Assembly (NCBI RefSeq): GCF_016889705.1
Contig: NZ_CP069526.1
Location: forward strand, 2,480,001-2,544,000
Source: Amycolatopsis sp. FDAARGOS 1241
GTDB lineage: Bacteria; Actinomycetota; Actinomycetes; Mycobacteriales; Pseudonocardiaceae
Direction: 5' to 3'
Length of the DNA stretch: 64,000 nt
Below, one piece after another: positions 27,268 to 36,636 of the stretch. The stretch's first letter is position 1, and each line of letters begins with the position of its first letter. Both the position numbers and the translations under genes were made by a program. The notes below the pieces were generated by a model that saw nothing but the letters and a program-made list of their open reading frames with translations, was not told the DNA's origin and made no database searches.

Positions 27268-27999
27268 GTGGAGATCGAGGTGGCGGACGCCACGGTGCAG
27301 TTCGGTGGCGTGCGCGCGGTCGACCACGTGACCCTGCGCCACGACTCCGGTGGTGTACTCGGCCTCATTGGACCGAACGGGGCCGGTAAGACCACGCTGC
27401 TCAACGCGTTGTCCGGCGTCACCCGGCTCAAGTCGGGTTCCATCCGGCTGTGCGGCAGGGACATCACACGCCGTGCCCCCGAGCAGGTCTCGCGGCTCGG
27501 CGTCGCCCGCACGTTCCAGAACCTGCAGGTGTTCGGCTCACTCACGGTGCTGGACAACGTGCTTGTGCCGCGCTGGGTCCGTCGCCGCGTGCACAGGTCC
27601 GGACCACGCCGCGCCGCCGAGCGGCAGGACGCGATGGCCGTGCTCAATCGCGTCGGCATCGCCGAGCACGCCGATCGGCTCGCCGGGACGCTGGCCTACG
27701 GGCTGCAGCGGCGCGTCGAGCTCGCGCGGGCGCTCGCGGCCGAACCGCAGTTGCTGCTGCTCGATGAACCGCTCGCCGGACTGTCCCGCGTGGAGGGTGG
27801 CCGGGCAGCGCAGCTGTTCGCCGACCTCGCCGGCGACGGCATCACCGTGGTGCTCGTGGAGCACGACGTCAGCAGTGTCCTCGCCGTGTCGCAGCGGATC
27901 GTCGTGCTCGACCGCGGCGCCGTGCTCGCCACCGGCACACCCGAAGAGGTGGTTGCCGACCCCGCCGTGCGCCGCGCCTACCTCGGGGAGGGCGACTGA
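27268..27999 (+). CDS. Branched-chain-type ABC transporter ATPase (LivG-like)
   Basis: 243 aa. Walker A GPNGAGKTT, Q-loop FQNLQVFGSLTVLDN, signature region LAYGLQRRVELARALA, Walker B LLLLDEPLAGLS, switch His in VEHDVSS. The FQNLxxF and LAGL elements are typical of LivG. It energises uptake with LivF. GTG start with GGAGGGGGAGCG upstream. First gene of a five-gene operon (G-F-H-M-K), all intact although both flanks are full of remnants. Confidence 0.88.
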   Translation: MEIEVADATVQFGGVRAVDHVTLRHDSGGVLGLIGPNGAGKTTLLNALSGVTRLKSGSIRLCGRDITRRAPEQVSRLGVARTFQNLQVFGSLTVLDNVLVPRWVRRRVHRSGPRRAAERQDAMAVLNRVGIAEHADRLAGTLAYGLQRRVELARALAAEPQLLLLDEPLAGLSRVEGGRAAQLFADLAGDGITVVLVEHDVSSVLAVSQRIVVLDRGAVLATGTPEEVVADPAVRRAYLGEGD

Positions 28000-28001
28000 G
28001 C

Positions 28002-28715
28002 GTGCTGCGGGTGGAAGGGCTCGTCGCCGGGTATGGCGCGATCGAAGCGCTGCACGGCGTCGACCTCGAGGTCGACGCCGAGGAGGCGGTCGCCCTTATC
28101 GGGCCGAACGGCGCGGGCAAGAGCACGCTGTTCGGCGTCGTGTCCGGGTTGCTGCGGCCGTGGCGGGGCAAGGTCGAGTTCGACGGCGAGGACGTCACGC
28201 GCTGGCCCGCCGAACGCCGCGCGCTGGCCGGGCTCGTGCTGGTACCGGAAGGCCGGCGGGTGTTCGTGGGGCTGTCCGTACAGGAGAACTTGCGGCTCGG
28301 CGCCTACCGCCGAGTCCGCGGCCGCCACGTCACCGAACGCGCGAACGAGGTGTTCGATCTGTTCCCGCGTCTGCTGGAGCGCCGTGGTCAAAACGCCGGG
28401 ACGCTCTCGGGTGGCGAACAGCAGATGCTCGCGATCGGCCGCGCGCTGATGGGCCGACCCCGGCTGCTGTTGCTCGACGAACCGTCGCTCGGCCTGGCTC
28501 CGCTGGCTGTCCGCGAGGTGACCGACGCGCTCGCGCGGCTCGTCCACAGTGGAGTGACGGTGGCGCTGGTGGAGCAGAACGCTGCCGTTGCGTTCGGCCT
28601 CGCCTCGCGCGGCTACCTGCTCGACCGCGGTGAGGTCGTCACGTCCGGCCCGGTCGAGCAGCTGCGCGACGACGAACGGGTGCAGTCCGCATACCTCGGA
28701 GACACCCGTGGCTGA
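28002..28715 (+). CDS. Branched-chain-type ABC transporter ATPase (LivF-like)
   Basis: 237 aa. Walker A GPNGAGKST, Q-loop-region VPEGRRVFVGLSVQENL, signature LSGGEQQMLAIGRALM, Walker B LLLLDEPSLGLAP, and LVEQNAAVAF near the end. PEGRRVF and EPSLGLAP are hallmarks of LivF. GTG 28002 is 2 nt after the LivG stop, and its own stop overlaps the permease start by 8 nt. Confidence 0.9.
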   Translation: MLRVEGLVAGYGAIEALHGVDLEVDAEEAVALIGPNGAGKSTLFGVVSGLLRPWRGKVEFDGEDVTRWPAERRALAGLVLVPEGRRVFVGLSVQENLRLGAYRRVRGRHVTERANEVFDLFPRLLERRGQNAGTLSGGEQQMLAIGRALMGRPRLLLLDEPSLGLAPLAVREVTDALARLVHSGVTVALVEQNAAVAFGLASRGYLLDRGEVVTSGPVEQLRDDERVQSAYLGDTRG

Positions 28716-29571
28716 GTTGTTCACCGGTCTGGCGACCGGTACTACGTACGCGCTGGTCGGGCTCGGGATCGCGCTGATCTTTCAGGTCACGGGCGTGATC
28801 AACTTCGCCCAAGGTGACTTCGTGGCTGTCGGCGGGCTGCTGTTCGCGGTGCTGCGTGAAGCCGGGTTCGGCACGCCGGTCGCGGCGGTGTTGTCGATCG
28901 TGCTCACCACCGTGGTCGGGATCCTGACCTACGCACTGGTGATCCTGCCCGCGCGCCGAGCCGGGCACGACCGGCTGATGATCCTCACCATCGGGGTGTC
29001 CATCGTCCTTCAGGGCGCGGCGCTGCTCGTGTTCGGCGCCGACGCGCACTTCGCGCCGCCCTTCGGACCCAGCCGGCCGCTGCGCTTCGCCGGGATCGTG
29101 CTGCCGTCGCAGTACGTGTGGTGCGCCGGCGTGACCCTGGTCGTGATGGTGCTGCTGTGGTTGTTCCTCACGCGCACGCCGACCGGCACGGCCATGCGGG
29201 CGAGCGCGATGGACGTAGCCGCCGCCCGGCTCACGGGGATCTCGCCGGAGCGAATGGGCCTGTCCGTCTTCGCGCTGGCGGCCGGGCTGGCGGCGATCGC
29301 CGGCACCGTGCTCGCCCCGCTGCAGCCACCGGACGCGACGATCGGCGTCGTGCTCGGCCTCAAGGGCTTCACGGCGGCGGTGATCGGCGGGCTCGGGTCG
29401 CCGATTGGTGCGGTCGCGGGTGGGCTGGTGATCGGGCTGGTCGAGACGTACGCGACCGGCTACCTGTCGAGCGAGTACAAGGACACGCTGACTTTCGGCC
29501 TGCTGCTGGTCGTGCTGCTGATCCGGCTGGGCGGGCTGCTGCGGCGAGGTGCGAGGGTGGACCGCGTATGA
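28708..29571 (+). CDS. Branched-chain-type ABC transporter permease (LivH-like)
   Basis: 287 aa, about eight membrane helices. The N-terminal GLATGTTYALVGLGIALIF and VINFAQGDFV are classic LivH, as is the ending LKGFTAAVIGGLGSPIGAVA. The chosen GTG at 28708 lies inside the end of livF; the longer frame is an artefact. With LivM it forms the membrane channel. The substrate could be branched-chain amino acids, amides, urea or aromatic acids; the proteins alone do not tell. Confidence 0.9.
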   Translation: MAELFTGLATGTTYALVGLGIALIFQVTGVINFAQGDFVAVGGLLFAVLREAGFGTPVAAVLSIVLTTVVGILTYALVILPARRAGHDRLMILTIGVSIVLQGAALLVFGADAHFAPPFGPSRPLRFAGIVLPSQYVWCAGVTLVVMVLLWLFLTRTPTGTAMRASAMDVAAARLTGISPERMGLSVFALAAGLAAIAGTVLAPLQPPDATIGVVLGLKGFTAAVIGGLGSPIGAVAGGLVIGLVETYATGYLSSEYKDTLTFGLLLVVLLIRLGGLLRRGARVDRV

Positions 29572-30554
29572 CCGTGCTGCGCACGCGCTGGACCGGCTAC
29601 GCGGTGTTCCTCGCCGTGCTGCTGCTGGTGCCCGCGATCTTCACGCGGGTGCCGTTCTACACGATGTCGGTGGCCGTCGTCATGGGACTCCAGGCGATCA
29701 CGGCGCTCGGCTTGGTGCCGCTGACCGGCCACGGCCGGCAGATCTCCATCGGGCAAGCGGGGTTCTACGGCATCGGCGGGTACACGTCGGCGTTGCTGAG
29801 CACGCGGCTGGGCGTGACGCCGGTCCTCGGCATCGCCGGCGGGGCGGTTCTGGCGGCGGTCGTCGCGTGGGTCCTGGGGCGCTTCCTGTTCCGAGTGCAG
29901 GGTCACTACCTCGCGCTGGCGACGCTGTCGTTCGGGTTGACGCTGAACTTCCTGTTCGCGCAGCTGCCGCTGACGGGTGCGACGAGCGGGATCACCGCCG
30001 TGCCGTCGATCAGCCTGTTCGGACTGGAGCTCTCCAGCGACCTGTCCGTGTACTACCTGGTCGCCGCGGTGCTGCTGCTGGCAACCGTGGTCGTCGATTC
30101 GCTGCTGCGCTCGCCACTCGGGCGTGCCGTGACGGCGGTGGGTGACAGCCCCATCGCGGCCGCCGCCAGCGGGGTGTCGATCTCCGCGCTGCGGCGGGGC
30201 ATGTTCGCGCTGTCGGCCGTGCTCGCGGCGATCAGCGGCGGACTGTACGTGCACTGGTCATCGTTCGCGGACCCGAGCATGCTCGGCATCCTCGTGTCGA
30301 TCCAGTTCCTCGTGGTTGCGACGGTCGGCGGACTGCGGACGGTGTGGGGCGCGCCGCTGGGGGCGTTCGTGGTGATCACACTCTCGGAAGCCGCCAAGAC
30401 GACCATCCCGGATCTGGTGCCGGGTGCGTCGGGCAACTACGAGATCGTCGTCTACGGCGTGGCGCTGATCCTCGTGCTGATCTTCCTCCCGGATGGTGTG
30501 GCGGGCCTGTTTCGGAGGCGGACATCCAGAGTGCACAACCTGAAGGGAGATTGA
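29568..30554 (+). CDS. Branched-chain-type ABC transporter permease (LivM-like)
   Basis: 328 aa, about nine membrane helices. LGLVPLTGHGRQISIGQAGF and GIGGYTSALL are LivM signatures; the ABC docking loop includes RAVTAVGDSPIAAAASGVS. The ATG overlaps the livH stop by 4 nt. The C-terminus ends in a short cytoplasmic basic tail, and the binding-protein gene starts just after its stop. Confidence 0.9.
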   Translation: MTVLRTRWTGYAVFLAVLLLVPAIFTRVPFYTMSVAVVMGLQAITALGLVPLTGHGRQISIGQAGFYGIGGYTSALLSTRLGVTPVLGIAGGAVLAAVVAWVLGRFLFRVQGHYLALATLSFGLTLNFLFAQLPLTGATSGITAVPSISLFGLELSSDLSVYYLVAAVLLLATVVVDSLLRSPLGRAVTAVGDSPIAAAASGVSISALRRGMFALSAVLAAISGGLYVHWSSFADPSMLGILVSIQFLVVATVGGLRTVWGAPLGAFVVITLSEAAKTTIPDLVPGASGNYEIVVYGVALILVLIFLPDGVAGLFRRRTSRVHNLKGD

Positions 30555-30555
30555 C

Positions 30556-31725
30556 GTGCGCACATCCCGGTGGCTTTCGGTGCTCTGCGCGGCAGCCGTG
30601 ACGCTCACGGCCTGCGCGGCCCAGGAGAACCCGTCCGGTTCGGACGGCGGTGGTGACCTCAAGATCGGCGCCAGCCTCGAGCTGTCGGGCGCGACCGCGA
30701 GCATCGGCACCGCCTACCGCAACGCGCTACAGCTGAAGGTCAAGCAACTCAACGACGCCGGTGCGCTCGGCGGCGGCCGCAAGATCTCGCTCGTCGTCCG
30801 CGACAACCAGACCAAGCCGGACGAGGCCATCCAGGTCGTCAACGGTCTGATCAACAACGACAAGGTCAACGCCCTCATCGAAGGTGGCTGCAGTGCGTGC
30901 GCGGTCGCCGCGGCGAAGACGGTCGAGAGCAAGAAGATGCCGACCATCGCACTGGCGTCGGCGAGCGCGATCACCACGCCGGCCTCCGCGCACCCGTACA
31001 CCTTCAAGATCTCGCCGAACCCCAGCGAGGACGCCGTGGTGCTGATGAACGAGCTCAAGAGCAAGGGCGTCTCGCGCATCGGCCTGCTGAACGTCAACAA
31101 CGTCTACGGTCAGGAGGGCCGTGCCGCGGTTACCGCCGAGGCGGCCAAGCAGGGCATCGCGGTGGTCCAGGCCGAGCAGTTCGGCGAGACGGACAAGGAC
31201 ATGACCGTGCAGTTGCGCAACATCGCGGTGAAGCAGCCGCAGGCCGTCGTGGTCTGGGCTGTCTCGCCGGCTGCGGGCATCATCGCGACCAACGCCAAGG
31301 ACATCGGCTACACCGGTGGTCTGTACCAAGATGCCGGCGCGGGCGCGGAGCTGTATGTACAGGGCGCGAAAGCCGCGGCAGAGGGCACGCACATGGTGTT
31401 CGTGCGGACCTTGGCCGCGCCGGACCTGACCGGGACCGACCCGGCGTCGGTGGCGGAGAAGAAGTGGTACTCGGACTACACCAAGGCGTACGGGACCTAT
31501 TCGGGGTTCGCGTCGTTCGCTTCGGACGCGCTGCAGATGATTGTGGACGCGGTGAAGTCGGTGAACGGCACGGTCCCGGCGGCGCTGCGGGACGCGTTGG
31601 AGAAGATCGGCATCGACGGGGATTCGGGACGGATCCAGAACAGCGCCCAGAACCACTCGGGGTTGCAGCCCTCGGCGCTGGCCGTGCTGGAAGTCCGGGG
31701 TGGGCAGTGGCACCTGTCGCAGTGA
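30556..31725 (+). CDS. Branched-chain-type ABC transporter substrate-binding lipoprotein (LivK-like)
   Basis: 389 aa. A lipoprotein signal (hydrophobic core then TLTACAAQ, lipobox near residue 20) anchors it outside the membrane. The mature protein is a type I periplasmic-binding fold: IGASLELSGATASIG, VVRDNQTKPDEAIQVVNGLI, then the second lobe with RIGLLNVNNVYGQEG. GTG 30556 is preceded by GAAGGGAGATT. As the last gene of the operon it determines specificity, which I cannot assign; amide- and aromatic-binding relatives exist. Confidence 0.9.
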   Translation: MRTSRWLSVLCAAAVTLTACAAQENPSGSDGGGDLKIGASLELSGATASIGTAYRNALQLKVKQLNDAGALGGGRKISLVVRDNQTKPDEAIQVVNGLINNDKVNALIEGGCSACAVAAAKTVESKKMPTIALASASAITTPASAHPYTFKISPNPSEDAVVLMNELKSKGVSRIGLLNVNNVYGQEGRAAVTAEAAKQGIAVVQAEQFGETDKDMTVQLRNIAVKQPQAVVVWAVSPAAGIIATNAKDIGYTGGLYQDAGAGAELYVQGAKAAAEGTHMVFVRTLAAPDLTGTDPASVAEKKWYSDYTKAYGTYSGFASFASDALQMIVDAVKSVNGTVPAALRDALEKIGIDGDSGRIQNSAQNHSGLQPSALAVLEVRGGQWHLSQ

Positions 31726-31869
31726 GGTTCTGGCCGGGAGGTGCACGGGTTCAGGAATGAGCTCTTGTGCGGAAATCACCGCGTGCGACATGAGGACGTG
31801 TGCTATCGGGTGTGGGTTGCGCTCGCGACTGTGGCGGGAGCCTGACCCTCGATCTTGCCCGGCCCGACC
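31726..31869. other. Short spacer after the liv operon
   Basis: No gene or clear terminator for the operon is visible; the nearest hairpin belongs to the remnant described next. Confidence 0.3.
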
Positions 31870-31902
31870 GGTGGGTGCCGAGGCACTGGCTCGGCACCCA
31901 CC
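31870..31902. terminator. Hairpin next to the lactonase remnant
   Basis: A 12-bp perfect stem (GGTGGGTGCCGA and its complement) with a 9-nt loop. A very similar hairpin follows the intact lactonase at 47312-47344, so gene end and terminator were copied together. It may now also stop transcripts coming from the liv operon. Confidence 0.6.
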
Positions 31903-31904
31903 TG

Positions 31905-32018
31905 TCGGGTCCCTTGGAAGACGGCGATCCCGTCGCCCCCGACGGCGTCCGGCACGGCGGTCGTGCCGGCTGCGGTGACACTGCCGTCGCGGCCGATGCC
32001 GAAGGCGCGAACGGCCAT
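31905..32018 (-). pseudogene. C-terminal remnant of a lactonase-like beta-propeller
   Basis: The minus strand encodes VRAFGIGRDGSVTAAGTTA followed by VPDAVGGDGIAVF. This is nearly the last 35 residues of the intact secreted protein at 46171-47304 (DAFRIGPDGSLTAVGTTT, VPDAVGGEGIAAS). The rest of that gene is absent. The preserved terminator hairpin lies just beyond it. Confidence 0.7.
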
Positions 32019-32039
32019 GGTCGTCGGCGCTCAGGGATT

Positions 32040-32800
32040 TGGCTTGGCACGCACGACCGAGAGGGCGGTGGCGGTACCGGGCGAGTTCGAACGCGCGGTC
32101 TGCGCGGGCCTCGACGACCACCCCGGGCTCGACCGGCCGGAACGTGAAGTCCTCACTGCGGGGAGACTCATGATGACCCCGGACGCTCGCTGGGGGCCGC
32201 CCTCGGCGAGCCGGAGCCGCCTGGCCAGTGACACGAGCACCGGTCGTGACAGCGTCGTCGACACCCCCACCGCGCGCATCCGCCTCCCCGGTCGGCCTGG
32301 CCGAGCACCAGCGCTGTCGCGCTGTCGGCCGGGACGGGCTGCCGGTCGCGCCGAGCACCAGGGCGTCGGCGTCGGCGAAGTGGCGGACTTTGATCCGTCC
32401 GCCGCGGCCGCCGCGGAGTGCGTAGCGGCCGGCCAGCGGCTTCGCGACAGTCCCTTCACTGCCGACGGCCGCCTGCTCGGCGCTGATCCGCTCCCGGCGC
32501 TGGACGAGGTCGAGGATCGAGATCATCAGCAGCACGCCGGCGTTGCCCGGGCCGATGACCGCGGCGAACCGCTCTCGCCGGCGCGACAGCGGCCACAGCC
32601 GCAGGTCACGGCCGCGGGCACCGAGCAGGTCGAACGCCACGTAGACCGCGCTGACACCCTCGGCACGACGTCGTGCCGGACCGTAGCCGACGGCCGCGAA
32701 GTCCAGCCGGCCCTCGCGATACGCGCACAACTCGCCATCGAGCACCACCCGGCCGAACGCGTCCGCCGACTCCAGGGTTTCGGGGAATCAATCGGCCGCG
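32040..32800 (-). pseudogene. ATP-dependent DNA ligase remnant
   Basis: Pieces recognisable as the ligase adenylation domain: VVLDGELCAYREGRLDF, YVAFDLLGARGRDLR, a degenerate EGTVAKPLAGRYALRGGRGG (motif IV/V region with a lysine), then KVRHFADADALVLGATG. Near the end VEPGVVVEARADRAFELARY corresponds to the OB-domain PxxVVEVxxD motif. The active-site KxDG motif at the start is missing, and there are several frame breaks. It resembles the LigC-type repair ligases of actinobacteria, but it is dead. Confidence 0.7.
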
Positions 32801-32879
32801 CTTCCAACGCGCGCCGGCCAGGTTGCGGCCTCGCGGCGGAACTGGTCTCCGACGTCGAGTTCTGGGGTGCAGTTCGGCT

Positions 32880-33779
32880 GTAGGTCGCCGGAGCCGAGTG
32901 GAGTTGTCGTTCGGAGTGAAGTGCGTGGGTGCAACCGGCGGTTCACTCGCACGCGCGGCGAACGTGCTCGGTACCAGTGCCGCGTGTGCCGCAAGGAGGT
33001 GAAGGATTTCGCGCGGTGGAAGCCACATCGGAGCATCTTCACCGCGCTGTGCGCTGTGGCTCGCGGCGGCACCACCAGTTCCGGAAACACGGCGAGAGCC
33101 GGAATCGTCACAGCGCCAGGTCCGGCGCTAGACAGTTGTCCCCCTGAAGGACGCCGTCGGCACGATCGCCGGGGCCGTCGGCGCGGTGGTGGGGAGTGGA
33201 CCGAGCGCGAGCCGGCTGCAGGTCGGCGTTCCGGATCCCATCGGCAGATCGAATTACGTCAGCGTGCGGTTCCTGCCCCCGCAACCCGCATCAGCTTGCG
33301 GGGCCGGCCCTGCCGAAGGGTTACGCAGACGTGCTCTTGCGCGAACGGGTCTACCACCCGGCCTCGGGGTCGCAGGGGCTGTTCACCTTCTGCATCGGCA
33401 GCGTGTTCCGGAACCCTGAGGGCGATGTCCTCGTGCGTTGGTACGAAATCGACGTCTGGACCAGGGCTGGTTCCACTTCGGCCGTCCGCTGGGCGATCGA
33501 CGCTGCAACGCCTGAGGGCGACGTCATCCCGCCTGCAGCCGAAGGGCCCCCGAGGACACGCGAACGTGCGTGGGCACGCGGTATCCACCCGTCCGCGGTT
33601 GCGGGCAGCAGCCTCGTGATCGTGAGCTCGAGGACCTGGACGGGGCGCCGCCCTCCACTGTCCAGGTGGATACGTCTTATTCACCTGGATGGTTCGGCGG
33701 GTTGAGATGTGGTCGCTGAAGGCGACCGAGCAGCAGCAGTAGCCAGCCGAGCGCTGGCGTGCGCATCGCTGTCGGCAAA
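32880..33779. other. Unassigned region with a possible zinc-ribbon fragment
   Basis: On the plus strand about 32920-33020 reads RGERARYQCRVCRKEVKDFA, a CxxC pair as in zinc ribbons, without a clear start. Another plus-strand frame (about 33300-33480) reads ADVLLRERVYHPASGSQGLF without known relatives. Neither has a ribosome site. I regard both as remnants at best. Confidence 0.3.
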
Positions 33780-33938
33780 CTGGGCCGGACGTCGCCGCGG
33801 ATGGCGTTCGACGTGCGCGGCCCGAACGGACTCGCCGCCGCGAGAGCAGTCGTCGTCGTGCACTGATGGCCCGAGAACGCGACCGTCAAGCCGTGGCCGG
33901 AGGAGGTCCGCACCGCGTTCGGCCCGGCCGCGGACTGA
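33780..33938 (+). pseudogene. C-terminal remnant of a hotdog thioesterase related to the gene at 127-564
   Basis: The frame reads LGRTSPRMAFDVRGPNG, AVVVVH, then an in-frame TGA at 33864, then KPWPEEVRTAFGPAAD and a stop. The intact thioesterase has [23 protein letters not shown] and [11 protein letters not shown] in the same order. The N-terminal half with the active site is missing. It also sits upstream of an FAD monooxygenase gene, as in the catabolic cluster, so a second copy of that kind of module may once have existed here. Confidence 0.7.
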
Positions 33939-34024
33939 ACCGATCGCTGCCGGTGAGCGGGGCCCGGTGAATTTCGCCGCGCCCGGCACGGTTGCCCGCC
34001 GGTTGCGGGTCGGGTTAGCGTCCC

Positions 34025-34705
34025 GTGGTGAGGTTCGTCGTCGCCGGCGGTGGCGTCGCGGGACTGGCGACCGCGCTCGCCCTGGCGAGAGCGGGCCAAG
34101 ACGTGGTCGTGCTCGAACGCGACGCGATCGACCCCGCCGGACCGCCCGAGAGCGCCTTCACGATGCGGCGCCGGGGAATCCCGCACTACTTCCAGCCCCA
34201 CGCCTTCCTCCCGCGCGGGCGCCGGTCGCTCGCCGAGTGGGCGCCGGACGTGCTGGACACGCTCGTCGCCGTCGGCGCGCACTCGCAGGACCTGGCGGTG
34301 AAGCTGCACGGGCCGCGCGAGCCGGGGGACGCGGACCTGGTGTATCTGTGGGCGCGCCGCCCGGTCGTCGAGTGGGCGCTGCGCCGGGCGGCCGCGGCGG
34401 AGCCGGCGGTGGAGCTTCGCAGCGGGGTCACGGTGAGCGGGCTGCTGACCGACACCGACGGCGTGGTGCGAGCCACCGGGGTCGCCGTCGCACCGGGGGA
34501 GCCCGTGCGCGGTGACGTCGTGGTCGACGCCCTCGGCCGCTACCGGCATCCACCGGGGTGGCCGCGCGGGTACGGCATCCCGACCGACTGCGGTGCCGTC
34601 TACTACTGCCGCTACTTCCGGCTGGAACCCGGCGTCGAGTACTTCGCCGCGCCCGTCCTCAACCCGCGCGGCGACCTCGGCTACCTGGGCTTCAACACCG
34701 GACTT
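34025..34705 (+). pseudogene. FAD-dependent oxidoreductase, 3'-truncated
   Basis: From GTG 34025 or 34028 the protein starts RFVVAGGGVAGLATALALAR with a standard GxGxxG FAD site and ends a first strand with VVVLERD. The frame is open for about 225 residues (WALRRAAAAEP, DVVVDALGRYRHP) and reaches GYLGFNTGLPPG at about 34705. There the sequence turns into the end of the convergent MsrB gene. The second half, with the second FAD motif (GDA), is gone. The relatives I recall are about 450 residues. Confidence 0.75.
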
Positions 34706-34982
34706 CCGCCCGGATCATGCCGTGGCTGAAGTCCTCGCGCTTGACGACGTTGGTCTTCTCGATCGGCTTGGTGAAGCTCGGCCAGCCCGAGTGGCTGTCG
34801 TACTTGTCGACCGAGGCGAACAGCGGCTCGCCGGACACGACGTCGACGTAGATACCGGGCTCGTGGTTGTCCCAGTAGGCGTTGGCGAACGGGCGCTCGG
34901 TGCCGTCCTGCTGGGTGACGCGGTACTGCTCCGGGTCGAGCCGCGAGACGGCTTCCGGGTTCTTGTGGTACTGGGCCTGCAC
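34692..34982 (-). pseudogene. msrB: Peptide-methionine (R)-S-oxide reductase MsrB, 3'-truncated
   Basis: GTG 34982 with GGGAGGC upstream. The frame has the MsrB features FANAYWDNHEPGIYVDV, then DSHSGWPSFTKPI, then REDFSHGMIRAEVR. It then stops at 34692, about 96 residues in. The C-terminal block with the catalytic cysteine (RYCxNS) and the GHVF motif is missing, so no activity is expected. The zinc-binding CxxC seen in some MsrB proteins is also absent from the visible part. The truncation point is the junction with the FAD oxidoreductase fragment. Confidence 0.8.
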
Positions 34983-35719
34983 GAATGCCTCCCTGGAGGT
35001 GTACGCCTCGACAACAGGTTCGCTACCGGACCGATGGAGGTCTTACCGTCCCCGACACGCCGCAGGCGCCGATGAGCCGTTCCGGCCTTCTGACCTGCAG
35101 CTAACGGCCACGTCCAGGCTGGTGCAACGCTGCGGAAACGGTCGCCCGGAGAGCGTAGAGAGCCCTTATCGGCTCTTCTCCACCATCGGTAAAGTGGATT
35201 GGAAAGTTTATGTCGCGATGTGGCCAGTACCGGACACGCCGGCTTACGGGCGGCTGGATGCTGGTTCAGCCGGCTCCCGGCACGGTCGCGGCGATTCGCC
35301 CCGGTGAACCGAACTACGGCAACAGTCTCGGAGCCGCCAGTGAGGGGCGGGGACTGGCGCGAGGCGATGCTTCCGGCTGTCCCGGCTACACAACGGCGCT
35401 GGAGTTCGTCACTGGGCGTAAGTCGTGGTACATCTTCTGGCGGGTGCGGGTGTCGGCAGCAGGACCCAGGGCTGGCGGGCGGTGTCCAGGGCCCGGGGAG
35501 ATCGTCGGCGCAGCGCTCTCGATGTCGTGGTAACGACGCAGACACCCCTCGATCTTGAGTGGTTCTTCAGCTCATCCAAGCCGTCGTCCTCGGCCCGGCG
35601 TTTCAACCGGTGAGATGTCGGGGCTGACTGATGCCGAGGCAGCGGCACGTCGCCGCCAGGTTCCCACTGACCTCCTCGATGGATCGTGAGGTCCAAGACT
35701 GTCGACAACCAGGGCAGAG
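34983..35719. other. No gene identified
   Basis: 737 bp. Frames on both strands are short, lack ribosome sites and resemble no family I know. The first 80 bp presumably hold the old msrB promoter. Confidence 0.3.
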
Positions 35720-36532
35720 CTAGCCGGCCACGTCGGCCAGCACACGCCATCCGTCGTACCGTGAAGCGCCGCAGGGCAGGTGGTGCAGAACAATGTGATC
35801 GGCGCCCGACTCGACGAATTGCTCGATTCGTTCAGTAATACTTCCCGCTCCTCCCCATGCGACCACCTCGTTGAGCAGACGGTCGCTGCCTCCGAAATGG
35901 AAATCCGCGTCGGTGTAGCCGACTTGGCGCAAGGTGAGCGCGCACTCAGGCCGGGCCAACGACGACGTGAGGAAGTGCCTGGCGACACGACGCGCGGTAT
36001 CCGCGTTCGTGAACGGAACCACGGGGATCACACACGCGATGAGTGGCAGGTCACCCAGGTACGACCGCATGGCAGCGATTCCGGCAGGCGTGATGATCTC
36101 CGGCCGGATACCGAGCGCGCGCTCCTGCGCGAGCCGCATCACCGTCAGCCCGCTCCCCGTGAGCAGACGCCTGTCCTGCGCGACCGGACGTGGTCCGCGG
36201 TCGAGCGTATCGAGCGCGACGGCCAGATCGTGGACGCTGCGGTCGCGCTCGACGTTGAGGTGTACGAGGAGCCGGTGGTTGTAGGCATCCGTGAGCGCGC
36301 CCCGGCCGGAGGGAATGTCCGTGCCGTTCGAATAGGCACCTACCGCGACCTTGAGCCGACGCGTCCGAGCGAGAAAACGAATGGCGTTCGTATGTATCGA
36401 TCTTCCCCTGGACGGGGGAAGCCACACCGTATTCCAGCCGGACTCCTCCAATTCCACGGCCACTGTTGCCGCATCCGCGTCGGACAATGATCCGAGGCCA
36501 TCGCTGAGGATTCCCAGCCTTCCGAGATCCAT
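35720..36532 (-). CDS. LLM class F420-dependent oxidoreductase (TIGR03620-like)
   Basis: 270 aa, shorter than most luciferase-like monooxygenases but normal for this subfamily. It opens with MDLGRLGILSDGL and has a VAVELEESGWNTVWLPPS strand-helix unit of the TIM barrel. HLNVERDRSVHDLAVALDTL and the ending ESGADHIVLHHLPCG follow. ATG 36532 has GAGGGG 7 nt upstream; the open frame extends further but runs into a different, decayed gene. It would use F420 (or FMN) in the cytoplasm on an unknown substrate. It appears intact. Confidence 0.82.
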   Translation of the reverse strand: MDLGRLGILSDGLGSLSDADAATVAVELEESGWNTVWLPPSRGRSIHTNAIRFLARTRRLKVAVGAYSNGTDIPSGRGALTDAYNHRLLVHLNVERDRSVHDLAVALDTLDRGPRPVAQDRRLLTGSGLTVMRLAQERALGIRPEIITPAGIAAMRSYLGDLPLIACVIPVVPFTNADTARRVARHFLTSSLARPECALTLRQVGYTDADFHFGGSDRLLNEVVAWGGAGSITERIEQFVESGADHIVLHHLPCGASRYDGWRVLADVAG

Positions 36533-36636
36533 GTGTCCCCTCTCGTCGCATCGTCGCGCCCCGCGGTCGGACGTCCCCGGAACGTCCACCCGCACCGTTC
36601 GGGGATGATTGCGATCGCAGAGTCTCGGTTTGGGGC

